Shown here piece after piece: positions 32,601 to 40,387 of a stretch of 64,000 bases of DNA; position 1 is the first letter of the stretch; each line of letters starts with the position of its first letter. The translations under genes were made by a program, and so were the position numbers. The notes under the pieces are model-generated. The model did no database searches and was not told where the DNA came from. It worked only from the letters and a program-made list of their open reading frames with translations. Origin of the DNA: an uncultured Bacteroides sp. (GTDB lineage: Bacteria > Bacteroidota > Bacteroidia > Bacteroidales > Bacteroidaceae); the NCBI GenBank assembly GCA_900552075.1, contig URYL01000002.1, forward strand, positions 62,001 to 126,000, given 5' to 3'.

Positions 32601-33628
32601 ATGAACGGGAAGAAATCTTCAAACCGTTTAAACAATATCGCGAAGGTAACGCACAGGTGCAAGGTACGGGAATCGGGCTGGCATTGGCACGCTCTCTGGC
32701 CGAACTGCATGGAGGTAAATTATGGATGGACAAGGATTTGAACTGCAACCGTTTTCTTCTTGAGCTTCCCTTGTGTCATGAGCAGACCTTGACTTTACCT
32801 TATACGGAGGAAGAAGAAAAGGTGGTTGTGCCCGTATCGGGAGAAGAAAAGCCGGTTTCACAGCCCGACACTTTCCATTATACCCTGCTGGTGGTAGAAG
32901 ACCATGCAGAGATGCGCCGCTTCTTGCAGAAGCAGCTTTCGGACACGTATAAAGTGCTGACGGCTGCCAATGGAGTGGAAGCGTTGAAGGTGCTGAAGGA
33001 ATCTATTGTCAATCTGGTTCTTTCGGATGTGATGATGCCGGAGATGGATGGAATGGAGCTGTGCAACGTCATCAAGTCGGATTTGGACTACAGCCATATC
33101 CCGGTGGTGCTGTTGACAGCCAAGACCACTTTGCAATCCAAGATTGAAGGTATGCAGATGGGGGCGGATGCTTACGTGGACAAACCTTTTTCGATGGAAT
33201 TCCTTCGGGCGTGTATTCTGAACTTGCTGAAGAATCGTGAACAGCTACAGGCTGCTTTCATGCATGCGCCTTTTGTACAGACGAACAGCATGGCCATCAC
33301 CAAGGCTGACGAGGAGTTTCTGAAAAAAATGAATGAGGTGGTACAAGCCAATATCCAGAACCCTGACTTTAATCTGTTGGACATGGCCGAACAACTGTGT
33401 ATGAGCCGTTCGAGTCTGAATCGTAAGATAAAGGGAATCTTGAATATTACTCCCAATGATTATATCCGCATTGAACGTTTGAAGAAAGCAGCCCAGCTTT
33501 TGAAGGAAGGTGATTGCAAGATTAATGAGGTGTGTTACCGGGTCGGTTTCAATACGCCTTCTTATTTTACCAAATGTTTTCAAAAGCAGTTTGGTATGCT
33601 GCCGAAAGAGTTTTTGAATGAAAAATAA
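29645..33628 (+). CDS. Hybrid two-component system regulator (HTCS)
   Basis: 1327 residues from MRKKQSVLYGIMVVLWLFCF (signal/TM). It is a one-protein sensor-regulator of polysaccharide utilisation. The periplasmic part is a long series of Reg_prop propeller repeats (MWLGTKDGLNLYDG; IWVGTDAGVYIY; WIGTTSGLLRYNR) up to about residue 680, then a Y_Y_Y domain (YKLEGFDKEWYILEGG). One transmembrane helix follows near 780-800. The kinase has the phospho-acceptor His834 (NVAHEIRTPLTLI) and ATPase motifs NLFTNALKYGA and GTGIGLALARSLAELHGG. The receiver has Asp1128 (LSDVMMPEMDG) and a Lys in YVDKPF. The C-terminal AraC-type DNA-binding domain contains LCMSRSSLNRKIKGI and RVGFNTPSYFTKCF. Its ligand is probably an arabino- or galacto-oligosaccharide, judging by the neighbours. 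Confidence 0.97.
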   Translation: MRKKQSVLYGIMVVLWLFCFAGGELQAAPSYYFRTLDINEGLSQSTVNAILQDQEGFMWLGTKDGLNLYDGQEFRVFRKENSALGNNIITSLCEDREGCIWVGTDAGVYIYQPVRERFLRLDELAESLDENITRSVTWIAADSRGNIWISADNQGLFCYERQKRHLKRYISCGDPGTSNVTSFWFDAGKLWVGRYEDNLYYSEDGTSFQVFRDADGKEAFKGLVINSCTKGLHNNLYVGSSKGLMEINLTTRKVRKLLDEYVRSICFYSDTDLWVGTEQGLYIYNIVTGQFVHLTVPETDERYALSDNAIYSVYKDREGGMWVGSYFGGVNYYPYPYTYFEKYYPRENLRYMGRRVREFCEGNDGTLWIGTEDKGLFHFNPAKGEIVPFLHPELGHNIHGLCLDGNSLWVGTFANGLNRIDLRTKALTHYSKGEASNTLNSDNVFSVCKTSTGDIWIGTTSGLLRYNRSTDDFQRMEELENVFVYDILEDSQGKLWMATYSDGVFCYDLPRNHWKQYKWVPGDRTSLPYNKVISIFEDSHKQLWFMTQGAGFCRFCPKSDNFVCYDMSQGFPSNIVYRMVEDKDGKLWLTTNKGLVSFQPATGEKHVYTTANGLLSNQFNYQSGLRARDGAIYMGSVDGFIVFHPSAFVENKQVSPVVLTDFFLWNKRALVGEKSSPLSQSITYSDRIDLNAGQNSFSLRASVLSYQAPSSNVVMYKLEGFDKEWYILEGGRSRITYSNLPYGTYTLRVKGANSDGVWNLQERMLKIQVHPPFYLSWMAYTVYGILCVGLVLCGVYYIYKRNHRKHLRAMEILKYEKERELYAAKIDFFTNVAHEIRTPLTLIKSPLENVLSSSHLDESVKDALEIMDLNTNRLLDLVNQLLDFRKTETKEVRLNFMEYDLSGLLQKIYKRFTPLAREKNLKFTLDMPEGLHASVDKEGFTKIVSNLFTNALKYGATYILVKVQVEQEEGLWQLSVENDGPVVPLNEREEIFKPFKQYREGNAQVQGTGIGLALARSLAELHGGKLWMDKDLNCNRFLLELPLCHEQTLTLPYTEEEEKVVVPVSGEEKPVSQPDTFHYTLLVVEDHAEMRRFLQKQLSDTYKVLTAANGVEALKVLKESIVNLVLSDVMMPEMDGMELCNVIKSDLDYSHIPVVLLTAKTTLQSKIEGMQMGADAYVDKPFSMEFLRACILNLLKNREQLQAAFMHAPFVQTNSMAITKADEEFLKKMNEVVQANIQNPDFNLLDMAEQLCMSRSSLNRKIKGILNITPNDYIRIERLKKAAQLLKEGDCKINEVCYRVGFNTPSYFTKCFQKQFGMLPKEFLNEK

Positions 33629-33713
33629 GGCCATAGGGGAAGAAATTGGGCATTTTGATTGCATTGTGCTATAATCTGACTGTATCGTTGGGGGTATTTA
33701 GAAGGAAGGGGAT

Positions 33714-33721
33714 TACCTTTG
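33714..33721 (+). promoter_or_regulatory. -7 element of the GH43/unknown operon
   Basis: TACCTTTG, exact TAnnTTTG match, 46 nt upstream of the GH43 ATG. A TTG at 33688-33690 is a distant candidate -33 element; the weak spacing would fit activator dependence on the HTCS. Confidence 0.55.
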
Positions 33722-33767
33722 TGTGGAATGAAAGAGTACACGTATATACTTTAAATTAAAAATACAA

Positions 33768-34745
33768 ATGAAAATCAAGTGTTTATTTTGGGGGCTTGTT
33801 CTGTCATCCGGTCTGTATGCGGCTGATAAGTACTCCAATCCGGTGATTGACTATAGTTTACCTGATCCTTCGATTATAAAGGGGGATGACGGTTATTTTT
33901 ATCTGTATGCCACGGAAGATATCCGTAATCTTCCGATTCACCGTTCCAAAGATTTGGTGAACTGGGAGTTTGTAGGGACTGCTTTTACAGATGCTACCCG
34001 TCCGAATTTTGAACCGGAAGGAGGAATATGGGCACCCGACATCAATAAGATAGGCAATCAATACGTCTTGTATTACTCGATGTCCGTATGGGGAGGAGAG
34101 TGGACTTGCGGTATAGGATGTGCGGTGGCCGACCGTCCGGAAGGACCATTCAAGGATTGCGGCATGATGTTTCGCAGCAATGGTATCAAGATACAGAACT
34201 GCATCGATCCGTTTTACATAGAAGAAAACGGACAGAAATATTTATTCTTTGGAAGTTTCAGTGGTATTTATGCGGTGGAACTGCGTGAAGACGGATTGAA
34301 GGTAAAGGAAGGAGCAGCTCCGGTGCAAGTGGCAGGGACGGCTTACGAAGGAACTTATATTCACAAACGTGATGGGTATTATTATCTTTTTGCTTCGATT
34401 GGAAGTTGCTGTGAAGGTTTGAAAAGTACTTACACTACGGTGGTTGGTCGCTCAAAGCACCTGCTGGGCCCTTATTTGAATAAAAAGGGAGAGCGCATGC
34501 TGGACAATCATCATGAAGTGCTTATTCATAAGAATGCACATTTTGTGGGAACGGGACACAATTCAGAGATTGTGACCGATGAGGCCGGAAACGACTGGAT
34601 TTTGTATCATGCGGTCAGTGTGAAGCATCCTGACGGACGTGTCTTGATGCTCGATAAAGTCTCTTGGAAGGAAGGATGGCCTGTGGTAGACGGGCAGAGT
34701 CCTTCTATCTCTGCGGAAAAACCATTTTTTAAGACAAAAAAATAA
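33768..34745 (+). CDS. GH43 arabinan-type hydrolase, secreted
   Basis: A 325-residue five-bladed beta-propeller enzyme with a signal peptide (MKIKCLFWGLVLSSGLYA). The three GH43 catalytic acids are visible: the base Asp in YSLPDPSIIKGDDGYFYLYAT, the pKa-modulating Asp in NCIDPFYIEENG, and the acid Glu in AYEGTYIHKRDGYYYLF. The WAPDI and HNSEIVTDEAGNDWILYHA segments are typical of the arabinanase-like subgroup that cuts alpha-1,5-arabinan. Four nt separate it from the next gene, so they are in one operon and probably act on the same glycan. Confidence 0.92.
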   Translation: MKIKCLFWGLVLSSGLYAADKYSNPVIDYSLPDPSIIKGDDGYFYLYATEDIRNLPIHRSKDLVNWEFVGTAFTDATRPNFEPEGGIWAPDINKIGNQYVLYYSMSVWGGEWTCGIGCAVADRPEGPFKDCGMMFRSNGIKIQNCIDPFYIEENGQKYLFFGSFSGIYAVELREDGLKVKEGAAPVQVAGTAYEGTYIHKRDGYYYLFASIGSCCEGLKSTYTTVVGRSKHLLGPYLNKKGERMLDNHHEVLIHKNAHFVGTGHNSEIVTDEAGNDWILYHAVSVKHPDGRVLMLDKVSWKEGWPVVDGQSPSISAEKPFFKTKK

Positions 34746-34749
34746 TGCT

Positions 34750-36780
34750 ATGAATCTAAGACGATTATTATCTGTAGTGGCGTTGGGGATGGGAATACTG
34801 AGCGTACAGGCCTTGGAATATGGCCCCTCGAATGTTTCGGCCTCTATTGCGTTGAAGGTACCGGGTAATATGGCGGTACATTATCCGTTGACATTGAATA
34901 AATTATCAGAGAGTAACTTTGACTATCAGTTGGTCAGCAATACCAAACTACCGTTGCTGATGTATCAGAAGGTGACGGGAGAGGGACAGACGAAGCAGGT
35001 GCAGGTATGGATTGTGGCCCTGGAGGATGTCTATTTTAATTTTGGCGAACAGCTCAAGTCGGATGCACGTCATGACGATTGTCTGTTCTACATGCCGGGC
35101 TTCTGGTACCGGCGGAACTTGCGCTCGCCCAAGGAAGCCCCTTCTTTTCATACGTCAGACAGCTGGGTGGTGCGGGAAGACCGTTTGAGTACCCCGATGA
35201 CGACTATTTTTGATGAGAAGAATAAAAAGTTGATTTCGGTAACCCGTCTGTCCACTTTTGGGGAGGAAGCCTTGACGACTCATAAGGAGGGAGAGGTGAT
35301 TCTTTCAGGTAAAACGTCCCTCGGTTATACGGGATTTGAGAATGTGAATGGTACGGCTACATTGTCGTTTGGCTATCCTTATAAAGAGGCTCCCAAAACT
35401 TATATCCGCAAATTGACATTGGCCCCTTCGGTAGAAGCGTATCAGTTTCTCAAGAAAGGAGAGACTTTGACACTGACTTGGGAACTTCACGAAACAGCCG
35501 CTGAGGATTTTTCTGATTGCGTGAAACAGGCTTGGGAATATAGCTATGATTTGTATAAGCCGGCTCCAGTGGAAACGCCTTATACTGCCGATTTTGTGAA
35601 AGAGGTGTTGAGTAATTTCTTTGTGGAAAGTTATGTGGACGATGCGCCCACGAAATATTATTCCGGGGTGGAATTATGGACGGCCACCTGTGATAAACTG
35701 GATGTGGCCGAAGTCGGTTTTGTGGGACGTACCTTATTGAATGCATTTAATGCGCTGGAATACGGAGAAGAAAAGCAACGCAAGGATTTGGTGGAGCATG
35801 CCAATCAGATTTTTGATTCTTACCTGCAGCATGGTTTTTCAGCAGCCGGCTTTTTCAATGAGGTGGTGCATTTCAAACGTAATTTTGTAGAAAACAATCA
35901 TAGTATCCGTCGTCAGTCGGAGGGGGTATATGCGGTGTTGTATTACTTGGACTACGAAAAGCGGCAGGGACGGAAACATCCGGAATGGGAAGGACGTTTG
36001 AAAACGATGCTCGATGCCTTCCTGCGTTTGCAGAATGAAGATGGCAGTTTCCCGCGTAAGTTCAAGGATGATTTCTCCCTTGTAGACAAATCGGGAGGAA
36101 GTACGCCGTCGGCTACTCTTCCGTTGGTGATGGGGTACAAGTATTTTAAAGACAAACGTTATCTGGAAGCCGCAAAGCGTTCGGTCGGTTACTTGGAAAA
36201 GGAACTGATTTCAAAGGCTGACTATTTCTCTTCCACACTGGATGCGAATTGTGAAGACAAAGAGGCATCTTTGTATGCTTCTACGGCTGCTTATTACCTG
36301 GCTTTGGTGACCAAAGGAAAGGAACAAACACATTATGCAGAATTATCCCGCAAGGCAGCTTATTTCGCTTTGTCGTGGTATTATACGTGGGATGTGCCGT
36401 TTGCCCAAGGACAGATGTTGGGCGATTTGGGCTTGAAGACTCGTGGCTGGGGAAACGTGTCGGTGGAAAACAATCACATTGATGTATTCGTTTTCGATTT
36501 CGCCGATGTGTTGCATTGGTTGGCGAAAGAATTCAATGAACCTCGTTTTACCGCCTTCTCGAATGTCATCAGCACTTCCATGCGTCAGTTGTTGCCGTAC
36601 GAAGGACATTTGTGTGGAATCGCCAAGAAGGGATTCTATCCTGAAGTGGTGCAGCATACCAATTGGGATTATGGAAAGAATGGCAAAGGGTATTACAATG
36701 ATATCTTTGCCCCGGGATGGGTAGTGGCTTCTTTGTGGGAGTTGTTGTCTCCGGGGCGTGCAGAACGTTTCTTGGAATAA
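34750..36780 (+). CDS. Secreted protein with predicted helical-toroid domain, family not recognised
   Basis: 676 residues with a signal peptide (MNLRRLLSVVALGMGILSVQA). Residues about 25-270 look beta-rich, like a carbohydrate-binding or super-sandwich domain (VPGNMAVHYPLTLNKL; VQVWIVALEDVYFNFGEQL). Residues about 280-676 are helical with repeated aromatic/acidic motifs of an (alpha/alpha) toroid: HSIRRQSEGVYAVLYYLDYE, LRLQNEDGSFPRKFKDDFS, SATLPLVMGYKYFKDKRYLE, ASLYASTAAYYLALV, WGNVSVENNHIDVFVFDFAD, WDYGKNGKGYYNDIFAPGW. Those resemble six-hairpin glycosidases (as in beta-L-arabinofuranosidases or unsaturated glucuronidases), but I cannot assign a CAZy family. It is translationally close to the GH43 gene, so it is inferred to act on an arabinan- or pectin-derived substrate. 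Confidence 0.75.
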   Translation: MNLRRLLSVVALGMGILSVQALEYGPSNVSASIALKVPGNMAVHYPLTLNKLSESNFDYQLVSNTKLPLLMYQKVTGEGQTKQVQVWIVALEDVYFNFGEQLKSDARHDDCLFYMPGFWYRRNLRSPKEAPSFHTSDSWVVREDRLSTPMTTIFDEKNKKLISVTRLSTFGEEALTTHKEGEVILSGKTSLGYTGFENVNGTATLSFGYPYKEAPKTYIRKLTLAPSVEAYQFLKKGETLTLTWELHETAAEDFSDCVKQAWEYSYDLYKPAPVETPYTADFVKEVLSNFFVESYVDDAPTKYYSGVELWTATCDKLDVAEVGFVGRTLLNAFNALEYGEEKQRKDLVEHANQIFDSYLQHGFSAAGFFNEVVHFKRNFVENNHSIRRQSEGVYAVLYYLDYEKRQGRKHPEWEGRLKTMLDAFLRLQNEDGSFPRKFKDDFSLVDKSGGSTPSATLPLVMGYKYFKDKRYLEAAKRSVGYLEKELISKADYFSSTLDANCEDKEASLYASTAAYYLALVTKGKEQTHYAELSRKAAYFALSWYYTWDVPFAQGQMLGDLGLKTRGWGNVSVENNHIDVFVFDFADVLHWLAKEFNEPRFTAFSNVISTSMRQLLPYEGHLCGIAKKGFYPEVVQHTNWDYGKNGKGYYNDIFAPGWVVASLWELLSPGRAERFLE

Positions 36781-36819
36781 AAAACGAGCAATCCGGACTA
36801 TTCGGATTGTAGCTTAACG

Positions 36820-36880
36820 GAACAGGATGGCTTATCTTAAGGATTATTCCCTTATAGAGTAAGCCATCCTGTTCGTTTAT
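36820..36880. terminator. Bidirectional terminator between convergent genes
   Basis: Perfect 15-bp arms GAACAGGATGGCTTA (36820-36834) and TAAGCCATCCTGTTC (36860-36874) around a 25-nt loop, T-rich on the plus side. A smaller hairpin CAATCCG/CGGATTG lies at 36789-36809. Confidence 0.85.
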
Positions 36881-37251
36881 TTTCCTACACTGAGTATTTC
36901 CACCACTTCCATCACACCGTCGTATTCGGCGGCGAAGCCTTCAGTGGCCGGGGCTTTCAGCCGCACTTTCAATTGGGCCGGTACAGCGGTATAGGGCGAA
37001 GCCTCCGACGGAAGGGCTGCTTTGTACTGTGTTTCCAATTGCCCCGAAGGGTCGGTAATCCAGTAAGCCGTGCTATCTCCGTCGGCGGTAAAGCTCTGGG
37101 TCTCGTGTCCCATGATGAGTTGTCCGTGGAGTACTTGAATGGAGTCGGTCGACACGGCCTGTGTCTCGGAACTGTCGGCAGGCTGCTGCTTGCCTGAGTG
37201 GCAGGCGCTCAGCAGGCTGAGGCCGGCAAAGAGAAAAATGATTTTTTTCAT
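36877..37251 (-). CDS. NlpE-like OB-domain lipoprotein
   Basis: A 124-residue lipoprotein (MKKIIFLFAGLSLLSAC, lipobox LSAC). After a low-complexity spacer, the segment VLHGQLIMGHETQSFTADGDSTAYWITDPSGQL ... FAAEYDGVMEVVEILSV resembles the C-terminal OB-fold domain of NlpE, the outer-membrane lipoprotein linked to copper and envelope-stress signalling in enterobacteria. The N-terminal NlpE domain with its CXXC motif is absent. It follows the Na+/Ca2+ antiporter by 21 nt on the same strand, so both are probably co-transcribed. Confidence 0.75.
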   Translation of the reverse strand: MKKIIFLFAGLSLLSACHSGKQQPADSSETQAVSTDSIQVLHGQLIMGHETQSFTADGDSTAYWITDPSGQLETQYKAALPSEASPYTAVPAQLKVRLKAPATEGFAAEYDGVMEVVEILSVGK

Positions 37252-37272
37252 GTGTGAAATAGGTTTTTAGGG

Positions 37273-38238
37273 TTATTGTTGTGAAATCAGAAAAGCGGTG
37301 TAAGCCACATAGCATACCACCAGCAAGGCTCCTTCTATACGGGTGATGGTCCGTTTCTTGAAGAACCAACCCACCAGCCAGAACAGGATGGAAGAGCTCA
37401 CCAGTACGGCCATGTCGATGTTGTTGATGTTACCCATGGGCAGTGGAGAGAGAGTGGCGCTGCATCCCAGTACGAAGAACACGTTGAACAGGTTACTGCC
37501 AATGACGTTTCCGATGGCAATACCCGGATTTTTTTTCAGGGCTGCTGTAATGGAAGTCGCCAGTTCCGGTAGGGAAGTGCCTCCGGCTACCAAGGTCAGG
37601 CCGATGATGGAATCGCTGACGCCCAGGGAGCGGGCAATGCCGCTGGCACCGTCGACAAACAGTTGACCACCGAAAATCAATCCGGCCAGTCCCCCTATAA
37701 TGTATAAAGTCGATTTCCAGGCGGGCAGTTCCTTGACCTTCTGTTCCTCACTGCCGTCTTCATTTCCGTTGTGGGCAATGGCAAAGGTGTAGCGCATGAA
37801 AATCAGGAAGAATCCCAGCAACACCAGTCCGTCTATCCGGCTGATGATGTTCCGGCTTTCTCCATCCAGCAGGCAATCGTTGGCAAAGCAAGTCAGTACC
37901 AAGGCCGAAAGAATGACCAGCGGGATTTCCTTGCTCATGGTGCCTTTCCCCACTTGGATGGGCAGTACCAGTGCCGTACAGCCGATAATCATCAGTACAT
38001 TGAAGATGTTACTTCCCACGACGTTTCCGATAGACATTTCTGCACTGCCTTGTAAGGCCGAAAGTACACTGATGACCAGTTCAGGGGCAGAAGTACCGAA
38101 GGCTACGATGGTCAATCCGATGACCAGGTCGGAAATATGGAAGCGTTTGGCTACGGAAGCGGCACCGTCTGTCAGTCCGTTGGCCCCTACCAGAATCAGA
38201 GCCAGCCCGACAATCAATAAAAGTAAGTTCATCCACAT
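37273..38238 (-). CDS. Na+/Ca2+ antiporter (CaCA family, YrbG-like)
   Basis: 321 residues from MWMNLLLLIVGLALILVGA; an upstream in-frame start would add an unlikely hydrophilic leader, so the internal start is preferred. It is an inner-membrane cation exchanger with about ten helices. Both alpha-repeats are present: VAFGTSAPELVISVLSA with VVGSNIFNVLMI, and VAGGTSLPELATSITAA with VIGSNLFNVFFVLG; the GTSxPE and GSNxFN motifs form the ion site. It splits the two parts of the plus-strand glycan-degradation region. Confidence 0.93.
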   Translation of the reverse strand: MWMNLLLLIVGLALILVGANGLTDGAASVAKRFHISDLVIGLTIVAFGTSAPELVISVLSALQGSAEMSIGNVVGSNIFNVLMIIGCTALVLPIQVGKGTMSKEIPLVILSALVLTCFANDCLLDGESRNIISRIDGLVLLGFFLIFMRYTFAIAHNGNEDGSEEQKVKELPAWKSTLYIIGGLAGLIFGGQLFVDGASGIARSLGVSDSIIGLTLVAGGTSLPELATSITAALKKNPGIAIGNVIGSNLFNVFFVLGCSATLSPLPMGNINNIDMAVLVSSSILFWLVGWFFKKRTITRIEGALLVVCYVAYTAFLISQQ

Positions 38239-38274
38239 AAGATGTTTCGTTTCTTTGTTTTCGTTTGTTGGTTG

Positions 38275-38282
38275 CAAATATA
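38275..38282 (-). promoter_or_regulatory. -7 element of the antiporter operon
   Basis: TATATTTG on the minus strand, exact TAnnTTTG match, 36 nt upstream of the chosen start; its position supports that start over the longer one. Confidence 0.6.
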
Positions 38283-38382
38283 AGCAAGAATACAGAAACA
38301 CAGAAATTTGTCGTTTCAATTATAAATTTATGGATTGAGGATAGAAATGCACGATTCTCCTCCTTTTTTGCATGATTAATAG

Positions 38383-38413
38383 TTGTATGTGATACACTAA
38401 TTCTCTATCTTTG
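38383..38413 (+). promoter_or_regulatory. Promoter of the GH43-GH43/GH51/GH35 genes
   Basis: TTG (38383-38385), 20 nt, TATCTTTG (38406-38413); the ATG of the tandem GH43 is 27 nt downstream. Confidence 0.7.
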
Positions 38414-38440
38414 TGCCAAACGTTAACACATATAAAGTAT

Positions 38441-40363
38441 ATGAGAAACAGAATCCTGTCTTTATTATTCTTGCTTCCGTTTATTTCGGAATCATTGTCT
38501 GCCGCATTGGTGGATGAAAAAGATTATGTGGCTTATTTGTTCACTTATTTTACGGGAAACAATATCAGTGAAGAAGCCGTGTGCTATGGAGTAAGTATGG
38601 ATGGATATACTTACTATGCACTGAATAACAATAAGCCGGTGATTGACTCGAAAGTCATCAGTTCTACCGGAGGTGTACGTGACCCTCATATTCTGAGAGG
38701 AGAAGACGGTCAGACCTTTTACATGGTGGTTACCGACATGGTTTCCGACAATGGATGGGACTCTAACCGGGCCATGGTACTGTTGAAATCTACAGATTTA
38801 GTCAACTGGTCTCATTCGGTAGTGAACATTCAGAAACGCTATCCGGGTCAGGAAAAGCTGAAACGGGTATGGGCTCCACAGACCATTTTTGACAAAGAGG
38901 CAGGAAAATACATGATTTATTTTTCCATGCAATATGCCGGAGGTCCGGATGTGATTTATTATGCGTATGCCAACGAAGACTTTACCGACCTGGAGGGAGA
39001 ACCGAAACCACTTTTCATTCCGAGCAACAAGACTTCCTGTATCGATGGAGACATTGTATATAAAGACGGAGTATATCACCTTTTCTATAAAACTGAAGGA
39101 AACGGAAATGGTATCAAGGTCTCTACGACTCGTGCGCTGACTTCCGGAAAGTGGGAAGAACAGCCGGATTACAAGCAGCAGACCAAGGAAGCCGTGGAAG
39201 GTGCCGGTACGTTCAAACTAATTGGACAGGACAAATATATTCTGATGTATGATGTGTATATGAAAGGTGCCTACCAGTTTACGGAAACAACCGACCTGAA
39301 GCATTTCAAGGCAATAGACCAGGCGGTGAAGATGAACTTCCATCCGCGCCACGGTACCATCATTCCGATTACACGTGCCGAATTGAAACGCATCACAGAC
39401 CAATGGGGTAAGCCGGCCGAACTGGGTGAATTGCCGGTCAATCCTGCATTGCCGGGATTCCATGCAGATCCGGAAGTGCTGTATTCGCATCAGACACAGC
39501 GTTATTATATCTATTCTACGACTGACGGACAGCCCGGATGGGGAGGATGGTATTTCACCGTATTCTCTTCTGCCGACCTGAAGGAGTGGAAGTATGAAGG
39601 TGTCATGTTGGACTTGCGTTCTCCGCAGGTACCTTGGGCCAATGGTAATGCGTGGGCACCGGCCATTGAAGAAAAACTGATTGACGGAAAATATAAATAC
39701 TTCTTCTATTATAGTGGTAATCCGAACGATGACTCCGGTAAGAAAATCGGAGTGGCTGTAGCCGATTCTCCGGTAGGTCCTTTCAAAGATATGGGCAAAC
39801 CTATCGTGACAGACTCTCCGGTAGGTTACGGACAGCAGATTGATGTGGATGTATTCACCGATCCGGTATCTGGCAAGTCTTATCTGTACTGGGGCAACGG
39901 ATACATGGCCGGTGCGGAATTGAACGACGACATGGTATCCATCAAGAAGGAAACCCTGAAGGTGCTGACTCCGAAGGGAGGGACACTGAAAGATTATGCG
40001 TACCGTGAAGCACCTTATGTATTCTATCGTCAGGGTACTTACTACTTCATGTGGTCGGTCGACGATACGGGTTCAGCCAACTATCATGTGGCTTACGGTA
40101 CGTCAGATTCTCCGCTGGGACCGATTAAGGTGGCGAAAGATCCGGTGGTGCTGATACAGGATCCTTCACAGGAAATTTATGGTACAGCTCATAACTCCGT
40201 TGTTCGGAAACCGGGTACAGACGAATGGTATATTGTATACCATCGCATCAACAAAAATTATTTGAAATCAGATAAAGGACCGGGCGTGCACCGTGAGGTA
40301 TGTATCGACCGGATGGAATTCAACGCCGACGGTACGATTCAGCGCGTGAAAGTCTCCAAATAA
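38441..40363 (+). CDS. Tandem GH43-GH43 glycoside hydrolase
   Basis: 640 residues from MRNRILSLLFLLPFISESLSA (signal peptide); the longer ORF start overlaps the promoter. Two complete GH43 propellers are fused. Domain 1 (about 25-320) has GVRDPHILRGEDG (base), SCIDGDIVYKDG and AVEGAGTFKL (acid). Domain 2 (about 335-640) has FHADPEVLYSHQTQ (base), QIDVDVFTDPVSG and YREAPYVFYRQG (acid). Both appear to keep all three acids, so both may be active, perhaps on different arabinosyl or galactosyl linkages. The GH51 gene follows 24 nt downstream. Confidence 0.9.
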   Translation: MRNRILSLLFLLPFISESLSAALVDEKDYVAYLFTYFTGNNISEEAVCYGVSMDGYTYYALNNNKPVIDSKVISSTGGVRDPHILRGEDGQTFYMVVTDMVSDNGWDSNRAMVLLKSTDLVNWSHSVVNIQKRYPGQEKLKRVWAPQTIFDKEAGKYMIYFSMQYAGGPDVIYYAYANEDFTDLEGEPKPLFIPSNKTSCIDGDIVYKDGVYHLFYKTEGNGNGIKVSTTRALTSGKWEEQPDYKQQTKEAVEGAGTFKLIGQDKYILMYDVYMKGAYQFTETTDLKHFKAIDQAVKMNFHPRHGTIIPITRAELKRITDQWGKPAELGELPVNPALPGFHADPEVLYSHQTQRYYIYSTTDGQPGWGGWYFTVFSSADLKEWKYEGVMLDLRSPQVPWANGNAWAPAIEEKLIDGKYKYFFYYSGNPNDDSGKKIGVAVADSPVGPFKDMGKPIVTDSPVGYGQQIDVDVFTDPVSGKSYLYWGNGYMAGAELNDDMVSIKKETLKVLTPKGGTLKDYAYREAPYVFYRQGTYYFMWSVDDTGSANYHVAYGTSDSPLGPIKVAKDPVVLIQDPSQEIYGTAHNSVVRKPGTDEWYIVYHRINKNYLKSDKGPGVHREVCIDRMEFNADGTIQRVKVSK

Positions 40364-40387
40364 AATTTTTATTAAATCTGCTTACTT

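Noticed and set aside
36781..36876. Search for a tRNA or small gene after the unassigned secreted protein
   Set aside because: Only two hairpins are present; no cloverleaf or ORF.
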